In this document: one piece after another, positions 62,705 to 64,000 of the stretch
Position numbering within the stretch: position 1 is the first letter of the stretch
Layout of the letters: every line of letters begins with the position of its first letter
Assembly (NCBI GenBank): GCA_944470555.2
Contig: OX104127.1
Location: 41,653,934 to 41,717,933, forward strand
Direction: 5' to 3'
Source of the DNA: Heterobilharzia americana
Taxonomy: Eukaryota; Platyhelminthes; Trematoda; Strigeidida; Schistosomatidae
DNA: 64,000 nucleotides
The notes under the pieces: generated by a model
What the model was told of the DNA's origin: nothing
Seen by the model: the letters and a program-made list of their open reading frames with translations, nothing else
Databases searched by the model: none
Program-made: the position numbers and the translations under genes

Positions 62705-64000
62705 TTGGAAAATCTAATTTATTGTGAATATTGTAAACCTAATGAAGCTGTTAGCCAATGACTCTTGATATTTTCTAAGATCTTAAACCAACAACTCTTG
62801 TGGCATGTATGGTATAATTAGGTTTACAGGTTGGACTATTTTGCTAGGGAGGGACAGTCAGCTTCCAAAGCACTACAACCTACTAGTTGTCTTAGTATTT
62901 ACTGATAGTACTTAGGAGCTATTATGAACTGCAACATTACTTGCAAGGTATAGAATGCAAAGATAATGAAGTGTTGGTTTGTTTCAATCAAATGTTTCAT
63001 AAATACAACGAATAACATGATTCTGAATTCAGTCATTAATTAGGTCATTTTTGAAGGTTGACAGATATATCACTTGAAGAGATAAGGCTACGAGTATGGC
63101 TACACTTACTTCCTAAGGTTACAAGGTTTTCTGATTTACAGAAGTCGTTTTCAAACGATCAATATTCTCAGTAATGATTGTCAATTTCTTCGAAATGTTG
63201 TAAAAGAATAACTCTCAGGATATTTGCTCCACTCCGAAAATACAGCTGAGATATGCATATGATGAATCTGAAGCTTTGAAATACAGGTTTATAGGTAGAT
63301 TGCTACATAAATTGATTCAGTAATAGAAGACATCCAACTTGCTTATGATCGGAAGAGTGTTGAAGGAGAGTTATACTGGATTGTGAAATTAAAGGAAAAC
63401 AATCTAAGGCACGTATTAAAAAAACCAGAGGATTGAATTTAGACTCTCGATTCACTTCATCTCCTTCGTATGAGTTAGAGTACGCTTCGTGAAACGTTTA
63501 CTTCACAAGATAAAAGACTAACAAATGAGTTATGAGATACATGAAATAAAAACATGGTGTGAAACCTAATCACCGGTAATTTTCCGGGCAAATTGATCCG
63601 GAAATGCGTAAAATATCTTACAAAAAATGTGACTGGAGTTTTGACATAAATGCCAACGGTACACGCAATAATAAAAGTAGTGAGCAGCAAGAAGTCAAAA
63701 CCATCGTGGTATGGCGGCTGTTCATAAAAGGGACCTCACAAACTTTAAGTGAGATTTTTGACCAGGCTTGAATTGAGGTGATATTTAAACTTGAAAACTA
63801 AGAAAGAAGCCTTGAAAGATAAGCAATCATATGAAGCCTTCTAAACAAAATAAATTAAGCTTCTATAGAGTGTGATCGCTGAATAACCTTGAATCACAGA
63901 ATCAATGCTAAACATATTTATCAAGAATGGATGAGTACCCATTCTTACAACCTGAAATGTTTCCTTACTTCCATCAAAAAGAAGAATTAAGAATAATTAG
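62705..64000. other. No feature recognised
   Basis: AT-rich; a 71-codon minus frame at 63475-63690 has no motif. Confidence 0.4.

Noticed and set aside
35713..64000. N-terminal rootletin exon upstream of 35712
   Set aside because: I looked for a minus-strand block resembling the LQEENQLL/AERDELAIKYN region and found none with splice signals; it may be outside the window.
1..64000. CRISPR array, prophage or bacterial operon
   Set aside because: The repeats are dispersed eukaryotic retroelements with TSDs and the only gene is spliced; nothing prokaryotic was seen.

Overview
The window looks like nuclear DNA of a blood fluke (Schistosoma or a close relative). It is AT-rich, has long introns, and carries tRNA-headed SINEs with hammerhead ribozymes of the Sm-alpha type, RTE-clade (SR2-like) LINE fragments ending in (TAA)n, and Penelope-like elements (PLEs) with GIY-YIG endonuclease domains. 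No bacterial genes, operons or CRISPR arrays are present.

One host gene is clear. On the minus strand, seven exons between 16671 and 35712 splice with GT/AG ends and compatible phases into one 564-codon frame. It encodes the N-terminal part of rootletin (CROCC), the coiled-coil protein of the ciliary rootlet. The N-terminal start and the C-terminal bulk of the protein were not found and probably lie outside the window or in short exons I could not recognise. Two further short open stretches (about 32521-32700 and 62493-62691, both minus) look protein-like but could not be named.

Almost everything else is mobile DNA. There are ten RTE fragments (7.9, 10.1, 13.7, 20.1, 26.3, 32.0, 49.7, 55.1, 57.4 and 59.7 kb), several with target-site duplications (TSDs). 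There are five PLE remnants (13.2, 37.4, 43.0, 46.2 and 55.0 kb). Two families of hammerhead SINE are present: Sm-alpha-like copies at 0.2, 4.7, 5.1, 19.1, 29.7 and 45.6 kb, and a second family at 2.6, 11.6, 24.4, 40.3, 43.6, 48.3, 49.7, 52.3, 52.8 and 56.5 kb.

The most interesting structure is the layout of the hammerhead SINEs. Many insertions are not single units. They are fold-backs in which an inverted piece is followed by the tail of one unit and then a further unit head-to-tail, and several of these whole assemblies sit inside a single TSD of 10-14 bp. This suggests multimeric ribozyme-bearing RNAs serving as retrotransposition templates. The clearest case is a 1,838-bp composite at 40322-42159 with a perfect 14-bp TSD. 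It carries an inverted, nearly identical copy of about 1.15 kb of the DNA next to the SINE at 24.4 kb, and the copy begins at the predicted ribozyme cleavage point.
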